Shown piece after piece: positions 12,492 to 23,167 of a stretch of DNA of 64,000 nucleotides. The notes beneath the pieces were generated by a model that searched no databases, was not told where the DNA came from, and worked only from the letters and a program-made list of their open reading frames with translations. Both the position numbers and the translations under genes were made by a program. Positions within the stretch are counted from its first letter, which is position 1, and each line of letters opens with the position of its first letter. The DNA comes from Cryptomeria japonica (lineage: Eukaryota; Streptophyta; Pinopsida; Cupressales; Cupressaceae). The stretch covers positions 140,338,361 to 140,402,360 of the forward strand of contig NC_081406.1 in NCBI RefSeq assembly GCF_030272615.1. The letters run 5' to 3'.

Positions 12492-14112
12492 CTGGATCTC
12501 CCTCATGCCAGTAGGGATCGTGATATGGTAGCATCTGTGACTGGGAACTACTAGGCTCCCCACGCTCGAACGATTTGTACGCGATAGGTGCAAGTCTTTG
12601 TAGCGCCTCGTGTTCCCCCTCTTGGGGAATAACGGGAGGATCTAAGGCTATGGTATCATCCCCTGAATGGTGAGGAGCTACATCTGACTCCTCCTCATCA
12701 TCTCTATCCTCCTCCTCCTCGTCATCCTCATCCTCATTTGCATACTTGTTCTCCTCATCATCATCTCGCTCCTCCTCATCGTCATCCTCATCCTCCTCCT
12801 CCTCGGCATTAGGCTGATCTCCTATAGGCAGATCAGGACCTCCTACCTCCTCATGACCCTCTCCCTCCTCTGGCTCCTCTGACCTGGATCCCTGATCCTC
12901 ATCTCGGTCTCCATGCCTCCATGGACCTGGATGGCCTGTCGGGTGATCTGGTGGAAAGGTAGGACCTGGGTATGATCTCACAAACCAGGAATGATACCTA
13001 CATTGTGCCCCGAGGTCTGCAGCATAATCAGTGACCACATCCTGATCGGACCCCTCTATATCTGTGATCTCGATATCATCTATCATCGGTCTCGCTACTG
13101 CTCTGGGTCTAGGAAGGACTCACGAGTGTCAAGTGTAGATGGGCACATCGGCTGAGACACACTACTCTAGCCCGAACTGCCTCCGTACTCGGTCGAAGTA
13201 GAATGGGACTATGATGTGTGGATATCGTCCTCTCAGTAGGCGGTTCCTCTGTAGGCATGCTAACTGTCTCTCCATCCCATCCCATCTGTGCATCTCCAGA
13301 TATGGTCTCCACACGGTCACCTCGGCTGTCAATCTGTCAACTATCACTCTCCAATACAATAGATCTCCAAATCTCCACTCGCTGGTAAGTGGATAAGAAA
13401 ATACCCTAGGTCGCTCGCTAGCCGTACTCATCGGATAGCCGACAGGCCTGGTGCATGTAAAGTGCTCAAATATCCACACCTGCAGAAGTGTGCATGTCAT
13501 CAAGCTGCAACCCTGTCCGAAAACATACTCCTCGAGGTCGTGATAGAGATGTGCAAGCATACTCCGACCCCAGGCATATACTCTCCTGTGTCTCTCCATA
13601 GCCCTGATGCACCACGTGAGACCCCCATGCATGTGTGTGCCTCGCCCATTAGGGTAGACAGCTAGTGCAATGATGGCTATCATAAGACGTCTCATGAGGG
13701 GCACCTCTCCTGTAGGATGTAAGAGCCAGCTGACCATGATACGACCTCTCGTCTCGCTTGGCATGACTCTCCCTATGCAATATACCTGCTCCCTCTGATG
13801 ATCCTCTACTGACCGATTGGTCGCATATGTCACGGTAGCTCCTCTGATCGGTAGGCGAAGAATGCGGTACACATCCTCAAGTGTCACCATCATCTCCCCT
13901 ACTAGAAGCTGGAATGTGCATGTGTCAGGATCCCACCGTTCCATGAATGCCATCAGCATCACGGGATGAAATCGGATGGCCGGCATAAGAATCATAGACT
14001 ACAAACCTACTATCGACAATGTGTCTCTCTCTGCCTGAGTGAGTCGAGGAATCTAATCTCGCAAACTACGTAGAATCTGTCCCGCCGTGTGCTCTCTCAT
14101 ATACGGGAGATC

Positions 14113-14385
14113 CTGCATCACAAAAACATACCTATAATCAGTACTCAATCATCAAAAATCATTCATGCAAAACTGTCGAACATCGTATGCTAACCCTGGC
14201 ATCTCTCGCCAAGTCCTGATTGGGGCCATGGTGCCTTGTCAGGGACCAGGGCGCCCTGAAGGGACCATGGCACCCCATAGGGACCATGGCACCCTGTGTG
14301 GGACCCATGGTCGGGTTCCAAGGCCCGCAAACGATCACAGAAAGTCAAATGCAGAAAATCAAAAGTCAACGTTTAGTCAACTCAC
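14113..14385 (-). other. 273-bp intron 1 of antisense gene, with GC-rich repeats
   Basis: It starts GTGAGT and ends TGATGCAG. Inside, at about 14222-14312 (plus strand), a unit of about 20 bp of the form gggaccatggcaccc is repeated four times with variation. The same type of motif occurs reversed in the LTRs of A. Confidence 0.8.
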
Positions 14386-14466
14386 CTCGTCCAGTGGCTC
14401 GTCGTCGATCACGGCCTGTCGCATGATCTCAATCCTCGTGGGACACTCCGGTCATTGTGAAGGCAT

Positions 14467-15031
14467 GATGATGGCTATGTGGGCTCCGTTGCAATGAACA
14501 ATACTCAGAATCAACAAAGTGACAAATGCAAATGTCTCTTTCAAGGTATATACGTTCATTCCTGTACATTTACTTTCAAAACCCTAATTTTCCTCTTTCA
14601 CTCATTTCATCATAACTTGAGTTTGGGAGATGCGATTTTTGAACCGTTTGTTGCGTAGGAATCATATTTTTGTTCCCCTACTCTTGGGATGTTCCAAAAA
14701 GTGCTTTGATGAAGCCTTTTCAGTGAACGTCCCTCATCAACACTCTCTTACACAATTTGTCGTAAGTAAACATGCTACCCTGTTTCACCTCCCTAATAAG
14801 CAAGTTGAAATAGGGGGGGGCATATAGCTACTCGCAAATTTCATCACCTTCCTTAGTAAGCATTAGGTGATTTTGTGATCTAACGTGTGTTTTGTAGGGT
14901 GCGGTTCCTAACTGTGTACTGCAGATACCGCTGGGGGCTTCGTCCGACAACTTATGGATATATCCTTTTTCAAATAATGTTTACTTTCTGTACTTTAGCT
15001 TGCATATGCACGTAGTACTCATATGACCGCT
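14467..15031. other. 3' non-coding region of A
   Basis: It holds the upstream region of the antisense gene and then non-coding DNA up to the polypurine tract. No further gene is seen. Confidence 0.6.
14547..14552 (-). promoter_or_regulatory. TATA box of antisense gene
   Basis: On the minus strand the bases gtatatacc lie about 80 bp before the ATG at 14466, a usual plant TATA distance that allows a 5' UTR of about 50 bases. This suggests the gene has its own promoter, separate from the LTR. Confidence 0.55.
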
Positions 15032-15046
15032 AAAGTGGGGGCTAAA
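15032..15046 (+). other. polypurine tract of A
   Basis: The bases aaagtgggggctaaa directly precede the 3' LTR. The position and purine content fit the plus-strand primer. Confidence 0.85.
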
Positions 15047-16705
15047 TGTAACGTCATAAATTGTACGCACTTGCTAAAATAGGACAATTTAACACCTAGT
15101 TTAGCACCCACCTTGGCACAGTTGCATTTTGCATTGCATTTCCCCTTTAGCACTTAATTAATCAAATTAATTAGGTCTAAAGGTTCTATTTCATCATTTT
15201 CCACATCATAAAGTCGGGCCCTTTCATTAAAGCGTGCCCCTTTCATTTTATTCTTCCAATACACTACTTAATCAAAAACCCTAATTAGGCCCTATTCTGA
15301 GCTTGGGGGCTTGATTTCGGGGATCAAAACATCTCGAAATCACCTGTAACTTTGGGATTCTCTCTAAAATCATCATATCTGATGGCCCTGAAAATTTGGT
15401 GAAAAGTTGTCGGGACCATGGCGCCTGGAGTGCACACGGTCTCGGACATTTTTCCTGAAATTTTAGGAGCGCGATCCAATCATAAAATAAAGCTTAACCC
15501 CAAGAAATTGGCGGGATATTCAATCTCTAGGTCGGCCAAAAGATGAAATTACGACCTAGGGTTTCATACATAAGAGCTCTCTTTCTTCATTTGAAGGGAT
15601 CCGATTTTTGTTTTCAGGAACCTCATATGCAGCAAAAGAGCAGATCTTTGAAGACTTAAACAACATTCAATATCCCTCTATCAAGCATTTATCAATTCCA
15701 TTCATTCATTTAGGGCTTGGAAGACATTGAAGAACAATAGGAGATTACCGACTGAAGATTGGCTTGTACTCCTCCCTTGGGGGTTGGGTATGATTTCATG
15801 TTGTTTTCATGTCTTTGCATAAGCTTCAATATCTCATTTATTCATGCTTTAGATCACTTTGCATCTTGATTTAGAGCATTTACATTATCATTTACAAGCA
15901 ATTAGGGTTTACTTTCTAGGTTGCTCTAGTTTGCTTACTTGCATTTTAGATCTTGCACACACACAAGGTCTGCACACACATTACGTTTACAATACAACTT
16001 GGCTATTCATGGAGGTGGAAATCATCGAAGTGGGGGTTTGACTAAGGTAAAACCCTATATAGCCGCCCAAACATCCTTTTCAGATATAAGTGCAGGTTTT
16101 GAGACTCGGACGACGCCGCAGGTTGCAGATCCGGAAGAGGCAGGTCGAGACAGCACCCCACATCAAATTGCAGAGCAAGATACTAGGACAGGGGCGTGGG
16201 GCACCCTGGTCCTGCCAGGATAGGGGCGCTGGGTGCCCTGGTCCCTAGGACAGAGGCGCTGGGCGCCCTGGTCCTCCTGACAGACAGCATTTCGGACAGT
16301 TTCCAGAGTGCAAAAATAGTGGTTTCAAGTGCAGTTTCAGGTGCAGAATCGGGACAGTGGCGCCCGCGCCCCCGTCCCGAACATTTCCACTTAGATTTTG
16401 ACTCCGGGTACGCATTTGCATTCTTGTCTTATCCTTGTGTTTACAGTTTTCCATTGTGTAAGTTCAATTCTGCAATCTTGTTGTTAGCTCATCCTTGCAT
16501 TTTAGGGTTAGGAATTGAACTTGCATAATCTTACCTTTCAATTACAACAAAGGAATAGAAACCCTAATAGGTAGCCCATGGCTCTCTCTTTCGCAAAAAG
16601 AAGTAGCCAATTGTGTGATACCTCTAGGCTCTTTCGTATTCCGTAATGTGTGATAAAAGGTAGGATTAGGGAATGATAACCTAGTCTCGCTTTTTCCCCC
16701 ACACA
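15047..16705 (+). repeat. 3' LTR of A (1659 bp)
   Basis: It starts tgtaacgtcataaa and ends cccacaca. Same length as the 5' LTR with about 40 differences, mostly C/T and A/G, many at CG sites (for example cggtcccgg against cggtctcgg). Confidence 0.95.
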
Positions 16706-16827
16706 CCGGCATAAAGTTTGGTTTACCGGTATTAAGCATTAAGATTGGCTAAGTTAGTTTTTGTTTGAAATTTATTGACAACTGATTCAGCCCCCCCCCC
16801 CCTCTTAGTTGTCTCCGGGACCTAACA
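16706..16827 (+). mobile_element. copia-type LTR G, right part
   Basis: The first five bases are the right ccggc duplication of A. The rest has the copia LTR end seen elsewhere in the window (tgattca, a C run, tcttagttg) and stops at ctaaca. No primer-binding site follows. F coding sequence begins directly, so G is a solo LTR or a 3' LTR fragment. Confidence 0.65.
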
Positions 16828-17553
16828 GTCACATGTTGTAGTGTCAGTTGATTCTTCATGAGCATATATTTCTTTCATCACATATTTATTTTCCCATTCC
16901 TTGAACGAATCATCATTAGGCTAGGAGAAGCTGATAATTTTATTTTTCAACTTATTTAAACCTTTCCACTTCTCCTTTAACCGTTTGACTTCCTTTTCCA
17001 ATAAACCAAAGTGTGATTTTATTTTTTCAATCTCCTCAATGGTTTGAATGAACAAGGAGGTATCATCTATATTTATGATGCCATTTATTCTTTGTGACAA
17101 CTTGTGGCCTAACTCACCAAGCCATACATCTTTATCTTTCAATTTATCATTATTAACAAAACCTCTAGGGAACAATTCAAACTTTTGATCTGCATATTCT
17201 TTTCTATATAGGTTTGCCTTTCATTCTATAAAAACTCTTTCCTCTGCTAACCTAGACATACCTTTTACCAATTCATGAGTGGCTTTTATTGTGGCATCAA
17301 CACCTGCCTCCTCCTAGGATAAGTATATGAGCTCTAAATCAACCCCCCTAGCAATCCATTTATCTAGAATTGGATCCAAAATAGCCTTATCCTCTTTCAC
17401 AGAATTCAAAATATTTAAAATTCTTTTCACATAAATATAGACAATTTATGCCCCAACTGTATCAGCAAACATCAAAATTGTACCCCTGATCTTCTCCTTA
17501 TACTTAATTTGCAAAAATTGCCTGGGCTTGCTTTAATCTCTCCATCTCATCTT
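16828..17553 (-). pseudogene. C-terminal part of outer F protein
   Basis: Read on the minus strand this is similar to F2 from about 21900 to 22600. Both contain IINxDDTSL, EEIEKIKSH and VWLGEL, with the same order and spacing. The protein part is helical, probably a coiled coil. It is broken by stops (for example near 16921, 17319 and 17449). The N-terminal part of the same gene lies at 23604-26465, on the other side of F2. The F2 duplication ggatg is at 17554-17558. Function unknown. Confidence 0.8.
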
Positions 17554-17874
17554 GGATGTGTTATCACTATTTAGATTTTTGGGTGATTTTTCTTTTCAAT
17601 CCTTTTAATTTTTGGCTTTCAATAGTTTTCTGCTCCTGAAGGTTATTTATCTAAGGGTTTAGGGTTTTTGCAAATTCACCTTTTTCCATCTTGTAAGCCT
17701 TGCGTTATATTTTCTTGTTACCTTTTTTCACTTAAGTGGAAGGGTCGGTCCATCGTTAGAGAAGGGGTCCCTTTTAAGGTCTTTTCCTAGGCGGGATATA
17801 ACATTCTTTTTTATTTATGCCCTTTTCCTAAGTTTTATTTCATTTAAATTTGTCTATCGGGTGTTGTAATGCTC

Positions 17875-18750
17875 ACGCATCTTCTTGTTGATCTAATGGT
17901 TGGCACTCTTTCACAATACAAAGATGCATGATATTTACCTTTCGCAAAGCAGTGAAAAGACGATGGGCCCGGTAGGTAGGCGACTTCCAAATTTACGGTC
18001 GAGCATCTTCGAGGTGATCTAATGACAAGCGCTATTTCGCAATGCGAAGGTGCACGATGTTTACCTTTCACAAAATAGAAAAGTGGAGCTAGCTATTACA
18101 TGGTGGATTAGGTGGCAATATAGCTGGATGTGCGAGTACGGCGGAAGGTGATCTATCAAAAGGACGCGTGGCTCCAAATGGATTTCTAGATTGGTCCATT
18201 CGATAAAGTGGCAGTTGGTGAAATTCATGGTGCAGTGAGACACATGGTGGTTCAGATGTGGAGACTGGCAGATTTCTTGAGCGAATAAGTGATAGGCACG
18301 TGGAAGATACTTGTCAGAGGTTTGCAGATGAGTGGATTTCCATAGAGGGCCCACTTTGAAAGATAAAAAACTAAAGGTCGAGCATCTTGAAGTTGATTGG
18401 ATGTCGCGCGCTATTTCACAATGCGAAGGTGCATGATGTTTACCTTTTGTGAAACAGCAAAAAACCACTAGCGGTGATGGTCACAGTCAGTTGTAAAGAC
18501 AAGAAATCATGGTGAAGGATAAAGGTTGAGCGGTTAGTTGTTGATCTGATGATGTGCGCTGTTTCGCAATGTGAAGGTGCACGAAGTTTACTGTTAACAA
18601 AACAATGAAAGGATGGTGGGGCCCATTTCTAAAGGAGGATGACTCAGGTAAGGTAAATAACGTGCACGTCTTGCGTGATCTGACGATGTGCACTATTTCA
18701 TGATGCAAAGATGCATGAAGTTTACTCTGCGCGAAACAGTGAAAAGGCAA
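17875..18750 (+). repeat. five degenerate 80-bp repeats in the F2 5' region
   Basis: Copies lie near 17880-17960, 18001-18087, 18381-18465, 18527-18615 and 18663-18748. Each has gatct-a-tg, then a hairpin-like tatttcgcaatgcgaa or variant, then ggtgcatgatgtttac, and ends gaaacagtgaaaag. Spacing between copies is irregular. Four related copies occur reversed in outer F (26810-27345). They look like a repeated control or structural motif, not coding. Confidence 0.8.
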
Positions 18751-19058
18751 AACACTTAGAAAATTTATGTGGTCTGTTGGAGCCATTTTTAAAATTCAAT
18801 TACGAATTAATTGCTGAAGCATGTGGCTAAATTGTTTCTAATCAATGCTCGGTTATCGTAATAATCTTTACATTAGTTGAAGATTTGGCGTGAGTTCGAG
18901 GAATCTTGTAGAGGAACTAGTGCACAGAGTGATATTTTTTCAAGCAACAAGTAAGTTTCTACAAATTGCTTAACAGTTACAGTTTGATTGGTATCACTGG
19001 GTGTTTGATTTCTCAAAAAATTTGTCTAAGATTTAATTGAAGTAACTATAATTCTGAG

Positions 19059-22000
19059 ATGGCACCACGAAGAGAATTCAAGGAGAAGTCTAATTACCGG
19101 GAGAGAGCCATTTGTGATGACTTTTTAGAGAAATTAACTAGGTCCACTAATGCTCCAGGTAAAATAAAAGAATTAGTGCCTAAAGCTTCCCGCCTTAGAA
19201 TTGGCAATGGCCTATATGATAAAGGGAATTGGTTGAGGGATCCCCAGATAGGAATATCAGGCTTGGGACTTTTCAAAGTGGGTTTCATCTAGAGAAATTC
19301 CCTTGCTCCAATGAATAGTATATGGGAACTAGATGTTGGGAAGCTCATAGTCCCTGAGGTTTTCATGGATGTGGACCTGTTAACCCAAATTGTAAATAAT
19401 TATGATCCCAATACTAGGACTATAAAGAATGTAAATGATGGGTCTTTAATTGAAATAAATGATGATGAGTTTAGGAGAGTTTTGAGACTTAGTGAGGTAT
19501 CAAATTATTTAGAGCCCATCAATTTTTAAATACTTGCAAAGGTCTATGAGGCACAGAGAGACCACCTCAGAAATGGCCCCTTGAAAGAGTTCTTCACCAA
19601 AATAGGAGGACTAACAGTTGTAGGCCCTAGCACCATGTAACTATTTTCATTAAACCTATTTATGTTGAGGGCTAAAGGGATGCATTGGTCCTTATGTTAG
19701 ATTCTTGGGGAGGATGCAGAAACTACTATGCCAACCCACTATATGCTCATGATAGCACAGATTTTGAACCCGTCTCTGGCAGTGACTTTTAATTTTATAC
19801 CTTATCTACTGATGCCATTCATGAGGGATTGACAGAGATAAAAAATGCTAAGGTAGACAGACCTTTTGGATGGTACTCTCTCCTCATGCACATGTTTTTA
19901 TTTAAAGGTGCTGAATATTTTGCTAATGAAATGGACCTGATGAAGGAAAAAGATGGCAAGGAGATGCTCGTTCAGTTGTGGAGCACAATTTTGTCTTGGG
20001 ATAGAGAAGATGCAAGTTACTTAAAGTTTGATAGATGTTTTGCATCTAGGCTTAGAATCCTTTTGTGCCCACAGAACCCTAGGATTCCTAAAGCTCTCCT
20101 TGAATTTCTTAGGCCTAAGGAATTTGCTGAAGACATCAAGATTGTACATAATTGGGGTGACATATATTTGTACCCTGTCTCCACTATGTTCAGAGTTTTT
20201 GGTTTTAGAGGAACTCCATATTTTCTCCCATATCAAGTCCCATTGAAGATAGGAATTGTTGAGGTCTTGAGGCAAATTGGAGGCCTACAAGAAGTAGAAT
20301 TGACAAATAGGGGGAAAGGAATAATTTTCTCAACTGTTAATGTAGCACATTAGTTTGTAATCACCAAGGGTGGTTGGACACATTTTGATGATTTCTTTCG
20401 GCCATATAGGTTGTCTACTGCAGTGGCAAGATTTGTTGATCTAGAGGTTTTCTTTAATGGTATGTTTAAGACGAAAGCCGTATGTAAAGGTAAGGCACAC
20501 CAATTTCATTTCCGTGAGGATTTAATAAAGAACGAGTTCAATTTGGATAAGCAAGAAATTAGGAAAGAAAAATGGTTAGCTTTCAAGAAGACTTTGTATT
20601 TCATTCATTATTTTGATAGTAGTTATGATCCTCTGGTTAGTTTTTATCCTTTTCAGGAAAAGATTAAGTTTTTGGTAGATTACTTTGAGGATTTAATGCA
20701 AACCTTGAAGGAGAAGAAGGAGGCTGTGATGAAAGCCAATCCTGAAAAGGCCAAGGTGATCTCCCCAAGAAAATATGCAATGCAAAAAAGGTCAAAGTAT
20801 AGTGTGCTGATACCAATAAGGGAAGAGCCTTCTACTTCAAAAGGAAAAAGGGCATTAGAAGATGTTGTTGAGATTCTAGACTCCCCTAAAAGGAAGAAAA
20901 TAGGGGCAGAAGTGGAGACAGATGAGTCCTTGTATTCTCCCTCCCAATCCCCAACGCATATAGGGGATGAACATGTAGTAGCAGAGCAACTGTTGCAATT
21001 AGGAAGTCTTGGGGAAATTGCTCTCACTTATGAGGAGTTGCAAGAAGGAATGCTTGAAGAACTAGCAAGTTCCCAAATGGACTTAACTGTAGAGGAATTT
21101 ATAGGTAAAGAACCGGACCCTGCCATTAAGTAGGCCAGTGAGGAGTTGTTGGCAAATGATAGTTTCATTGAAATAGGGTCCTTCTTGTAGTTTGTTTGGA
21201 GAAGAAATATAGGCCAATTCAAGGAAAGATGTGAGAAAAGAAAAAATGAGAATCCTCAGAAAGATACATCTGCAGTTGAGGCAGATGTAAAGCAAGAAAT
21301 GTTGATAGAATTTGGGACTATTACCCCAAAACAAGGAAGGAAGATAATTGCAGAAGAAAGAGTTTTAATTCTCCCTGAGTGGGATATAGTAGATGCATTA
21401 GTGCTTGAGGCAATAAGGAAGGAAACAAATCCCCTGGAAGGAGTGACTTATAGCAATGATCATGTTGCCTTAGTCATGTGGTCACTAAGGAGGGAGGAGA
21501 GAAAAAAGAGGAAGGACACCTCAGGATCCAGCTATCTTGGAGGCATGATTGTGAAGAGAGTGAAGGACACAGGGGTACTAGAGGATGCTAGCATGATTTT
21601 GGAATCAACAAATTTTAACATGGTTGTAGCTGAGAAAGGGGCCAAGGAAAAGGCTGATCTCTAGGTTAAGTTGGAGGTAATCCTAAAAGCCTACAATGAA
21701 GCTAAAGATGAAATAGCTCAGAGGGATAGTACAATAGCCAAATTGAAGAATCAAATAGCAGGGCAACATCATCAAGGTGAATCTTCTACCTTGATGATTG
21801 TCTCTTCTCCAGCAAAACCTCCATCTGTTAGTTCAATCATTGAGTTTCCCTTGTCCCCTGTAAATCCCAGTTTCCAATCTACTGAGTCTATCTAGGATGA
21901 AATGGAAAAATTGAAGCAGGCTCAAGCCATATTTGCAAGTAAATATGAGGAAAAGATTAGGGGCACAATTTTGAAGTTTGCAGACACAGTGGGAGCTTCT

Positions 22001-22583
22001 ATTGTGTATATATATATATATATATATGAAGAGAGTTTTGAGCATGTTAATGATATTAAAGGAGGATAAGGTTGCCCTGAAGCCAATTTTGGATAAATGG
22101 ATGGTCAGAGAAGGGGATTTGGAACTTATGTGCTCATATCATGAAGAGGAAAATGTTGATGCCACTATTAAGTACACTTGTGAGTTGGTAGAGGAGAGAT
22201 CTAGTATAGAAAGAAAGGCAAACCTGTACATAAAAGAGTATGCTGATCAGAAGTTTGAATTATTTCCTGGAGGTTTTGTTAATGCCAGCAAAATAAAGGA
22301 TGAGGAAGTATGGCTTGGCGAGTTAGTCCATAACTTATCTCAATGGATAAATGACATCATCAATTTAGATGATACATCTTTATTAATTAGAACAATTGAG
22401 GAAATTGAAAAGATAAAGTCACACTGTAGTTTTCTAGAAACTGAAGTTCGGCAATTGAGGAACACTTGGAAAAGATTAAATAAATTGAAGAAGAAAATTA
22501 TTAGTTACTCTTGGCCTAATGATGACGTATTTAAAGAATGGAAAGACAAGTATATGGTGCAAGAAGTGGAGGCTCAAGAATAA
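19059..22583 (+). pseudogene. F2 protein gene, about 1170 codons, decayed
   Basis: The ATG at 19059 is supported by the matching start in outer F (26465). The N-terminal half is a globular, mainly non-repetitive domain, with VDRPFGWYSLLMHMFLF and FRGTPYFLPYQVPLKIG as best-conserved blocks. A charged linker with SPKRKK and SLYSPSQSP (about 20880-20950) follows, then a helical C-terminal part. Defects: TAG at 19290, one lost base near 19806, further stops (19527, 20351, 21131, 21188, 21662, 21893), and a frame change at a TA run (22007-22026). No protease, reverse transcriptase or integrase is present. It resembles in design the genes at 35385-38058 and 59458-61158. I recall similar proteins annotated as putative plant transposon proteins, but cannot confirm the family. 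Confidence 0.75.
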
Positions 22584-23093
22584 TCAATTGATGCTGAAGT
22601 GTTGTAACAACCTTCAGGAAGTTAGGAATGAAAATGATTGTAACCTCTTTTGAGAGGGAATTACGGTTGTAACAAACTATTTTTCTATGAAATTCTGAAG
22701 CTTGTTTGCATCCATATCATTATAAATGGATACCAAGACTATTGAAAAGGGGATCACATGATATTGTAAAGAAACTCTACCGAAATATATCTAAGGTTTT
22801 CTAGTTTTTCAGAAATCACCTTGAGTTATGTACAATTTTGAAAATGAATATTAATATACAGATCAAAGCATTTTGAGACCATATTTTTGTTGTCTTCTTG
22901 TGTGCATTCATTGATTTATTGGTTTCTTTAAATAATCTAGGGTTATTTGATTGAATAGGGATCACAAGGCAATCTTACAGATATGTTTTAGGTTTTTCTC
23001 TCAAGGAGGGGAATTAAATATACGTGAAATTTTTTTGTTAGTAAATCAATAGTTTATGCTTGAATTTGATAACCAGGTCTAGCATAAAGGAAA

Positions 23094-23167
<74 letters not shown>

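Larger units (their letters stand above)
12011..14466 (-). pseudogene. antisense plant mobile domain-like gene of A, 3 exons
   Basis: Model on the minus strand: exon 1 14466-14386, intron 14385-14113, exon 2 14112-12492, intron 12491-12412, exon 3 12411-12011. That gives 700 codons plus stop. Reading frame is kept across both introns (phase 0 and phase 1). Donor 1 is GAG/GTGAGT, acceptor 1 is TGATGCAG, donor 2 is CCAG/GTATAG, acceptor 2 is CTACAG, and a perfect TACTAAC branch point lies at 12442-12436. Exon 2 begins with the pattern of plant mobile domain (aminotransferase-like) proteins: MAFMERWDPDTCTFQL, VTLEDVYRILRLPI, and WR/YRH-type motifs to VRRQFGLE. An acidic Glu/Asp-rich stretch (12,660-12,860) follows, then a helical tail. 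Seven stops interrupt it (14454, 14055, 14001, 13164, 13131, 13122, 12115 as first bases): four TGA, three TAG, no TAA, no frameshift. Known: plant mobile domain proteins occur in host genes and in transposons, and Tat elements often carry extra, sometimes antisense, genes. Its role in A is unknown. Confidence 0.85.
4031..16705 (+). mobile_element. complete Ty3/gypsy Tat-like retrotransposon A
   Basis: The element is 12,675 bp long with two LTRs of 1659 bp each, TG...CA ends, a 5-bp ccggc duplication, a primer-binding site candidate and a polypurine tract. In order it holds: LTR, a short 172-bp leader, a pol-type polyprotein (5862-11408), a gene on the opposite strand (12011-14466), the polypurine tract and the second LTR. 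The protein has protease, reverse transcriptase, RNase H, a second RNase H and integrase, which is the domain set of the Tat lineage. No recognisable gag is present. The two LTRs differ at about 40 positions by hand count (about 2.4 percent), roughly 33 transitions and 7 transversions, so this is one of the younger insertions here. Confidence 0.95.

Noticed and set aside
12472-13995. Three separate small antisense genes in A
   Set aside because: They are in one frame apart from a clear intron, and join into one gene by two GT-AG introns and TGA/TAG changes. One gene explains all of them.
17559-18953. A 5' LTR for F2
   Set aside because: I looked for the same sequence before 23598 and found only a weak resemblance of the last 60 bp. 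Not enough to call an LTR.
18977-18989. tggtatcactggg in F2 as a methionine tRNA primer site
   Set aside because: Only the first eight bases match, the site is not kept in outer F, and no LTR end precedes it.
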